NCBI GenBank assembly: GCA_023548195.1
Contig: JAJHZJ010000414.1
Span: 1,040,501 to 1,104,500, forward strand
DNA: 64,000 bases
DNA from: Bettongia penicillata ogilbyi
Lineage: Eukaryota > Chordata > Mammalia > Diprotodontia > Potoroidae
Direction of reading: 5' to 3'
The notes beneath the pieces were generated by a model that was not told the DNA's origin, made no database searches, and saw only the letters and a list, made by a program, of their open reading frames with translations. This document shows, in pieces, positions 59,970 through 64,000 of the stretch. The stretch's first letter is position 1. The number at the start of each line of letters is the position of its first letter. The translations under genes were made by a program, and so were the position numbers.

Positions 59970-64000
<4,031 letters not shown>

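Overview
This is a 64 kb piece of a mammalian, almost certainly marsupial, genome. It lies wholly inside one large protein-coding gene on the + strand. Fifteen small exons (23 to 264 bp) with GT-AG borders and matching reading frames join into one uninterrupted 672-codon stretch of a membrane adenylyl cyclase. The protein matches ADCY5 rather than its close paralogue ADCY6, most clearly in the C1b linker ([17 protein letters not shown]) and in the loop after TM9. The gene is partial at both ends: the N-terminus, TM1-6 and the start of C1a lie before base 1, and the last part of C2a lies beyond base 64000. From memory of the 21-exon human gene, these are probably exons 4 to 18.

Layout. Bases 1078-5556 carry three exons for the rest of catalytic domain C1a. 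Bases 10269-24295 carry three exons for the regulatory C1b linker, including a 23-bp microexon. Bases 26708-50274 carry seven exons for the second six-helix membrane cassette (TM7-12), with glycosylated outer loops and a 33-bp microexon. Bases 60158-62345 carry two exons for the first two thirds of C2a. C1a and C2a pair to form the site that turns ATP into cAMP; the linkers and membrane helices carry regulation by Gs, Gi, calcium and phosphorylation.

The remaining 97% is intron, rich in transposable elements of marsupial type: tRNA-headed CORE-SINEs (Mar1/WSINE-like, several with clear target-site duplications), MIR/THER1 relics, L2/CR1-clade LINE remains, L1 3' fragments, a hAT-like small DNA element family, and two L1-related elements with ORF1 but little or no ORF2 (HAL1-like). 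The best preserved (31363-34530) is full length, has a perfect 14-bp target-site duplication and carries its 3' end twice in tandem. The SINE types, and the absence of the common opossum SINE1 form, hint at an Australasian marsupial; this is an inference.

No second gene, RNA gene, CRISPR array or prokaryotic feature is visible. No undescribed system was found. The observations most worth checking are the HAL1 architecture, the microexons, a weak splice donor followed by a long in-frame intron read-through, a splice acceptor that seems to be built from a SINE, and a few unique intronic blocks that look like candidate enhancers.
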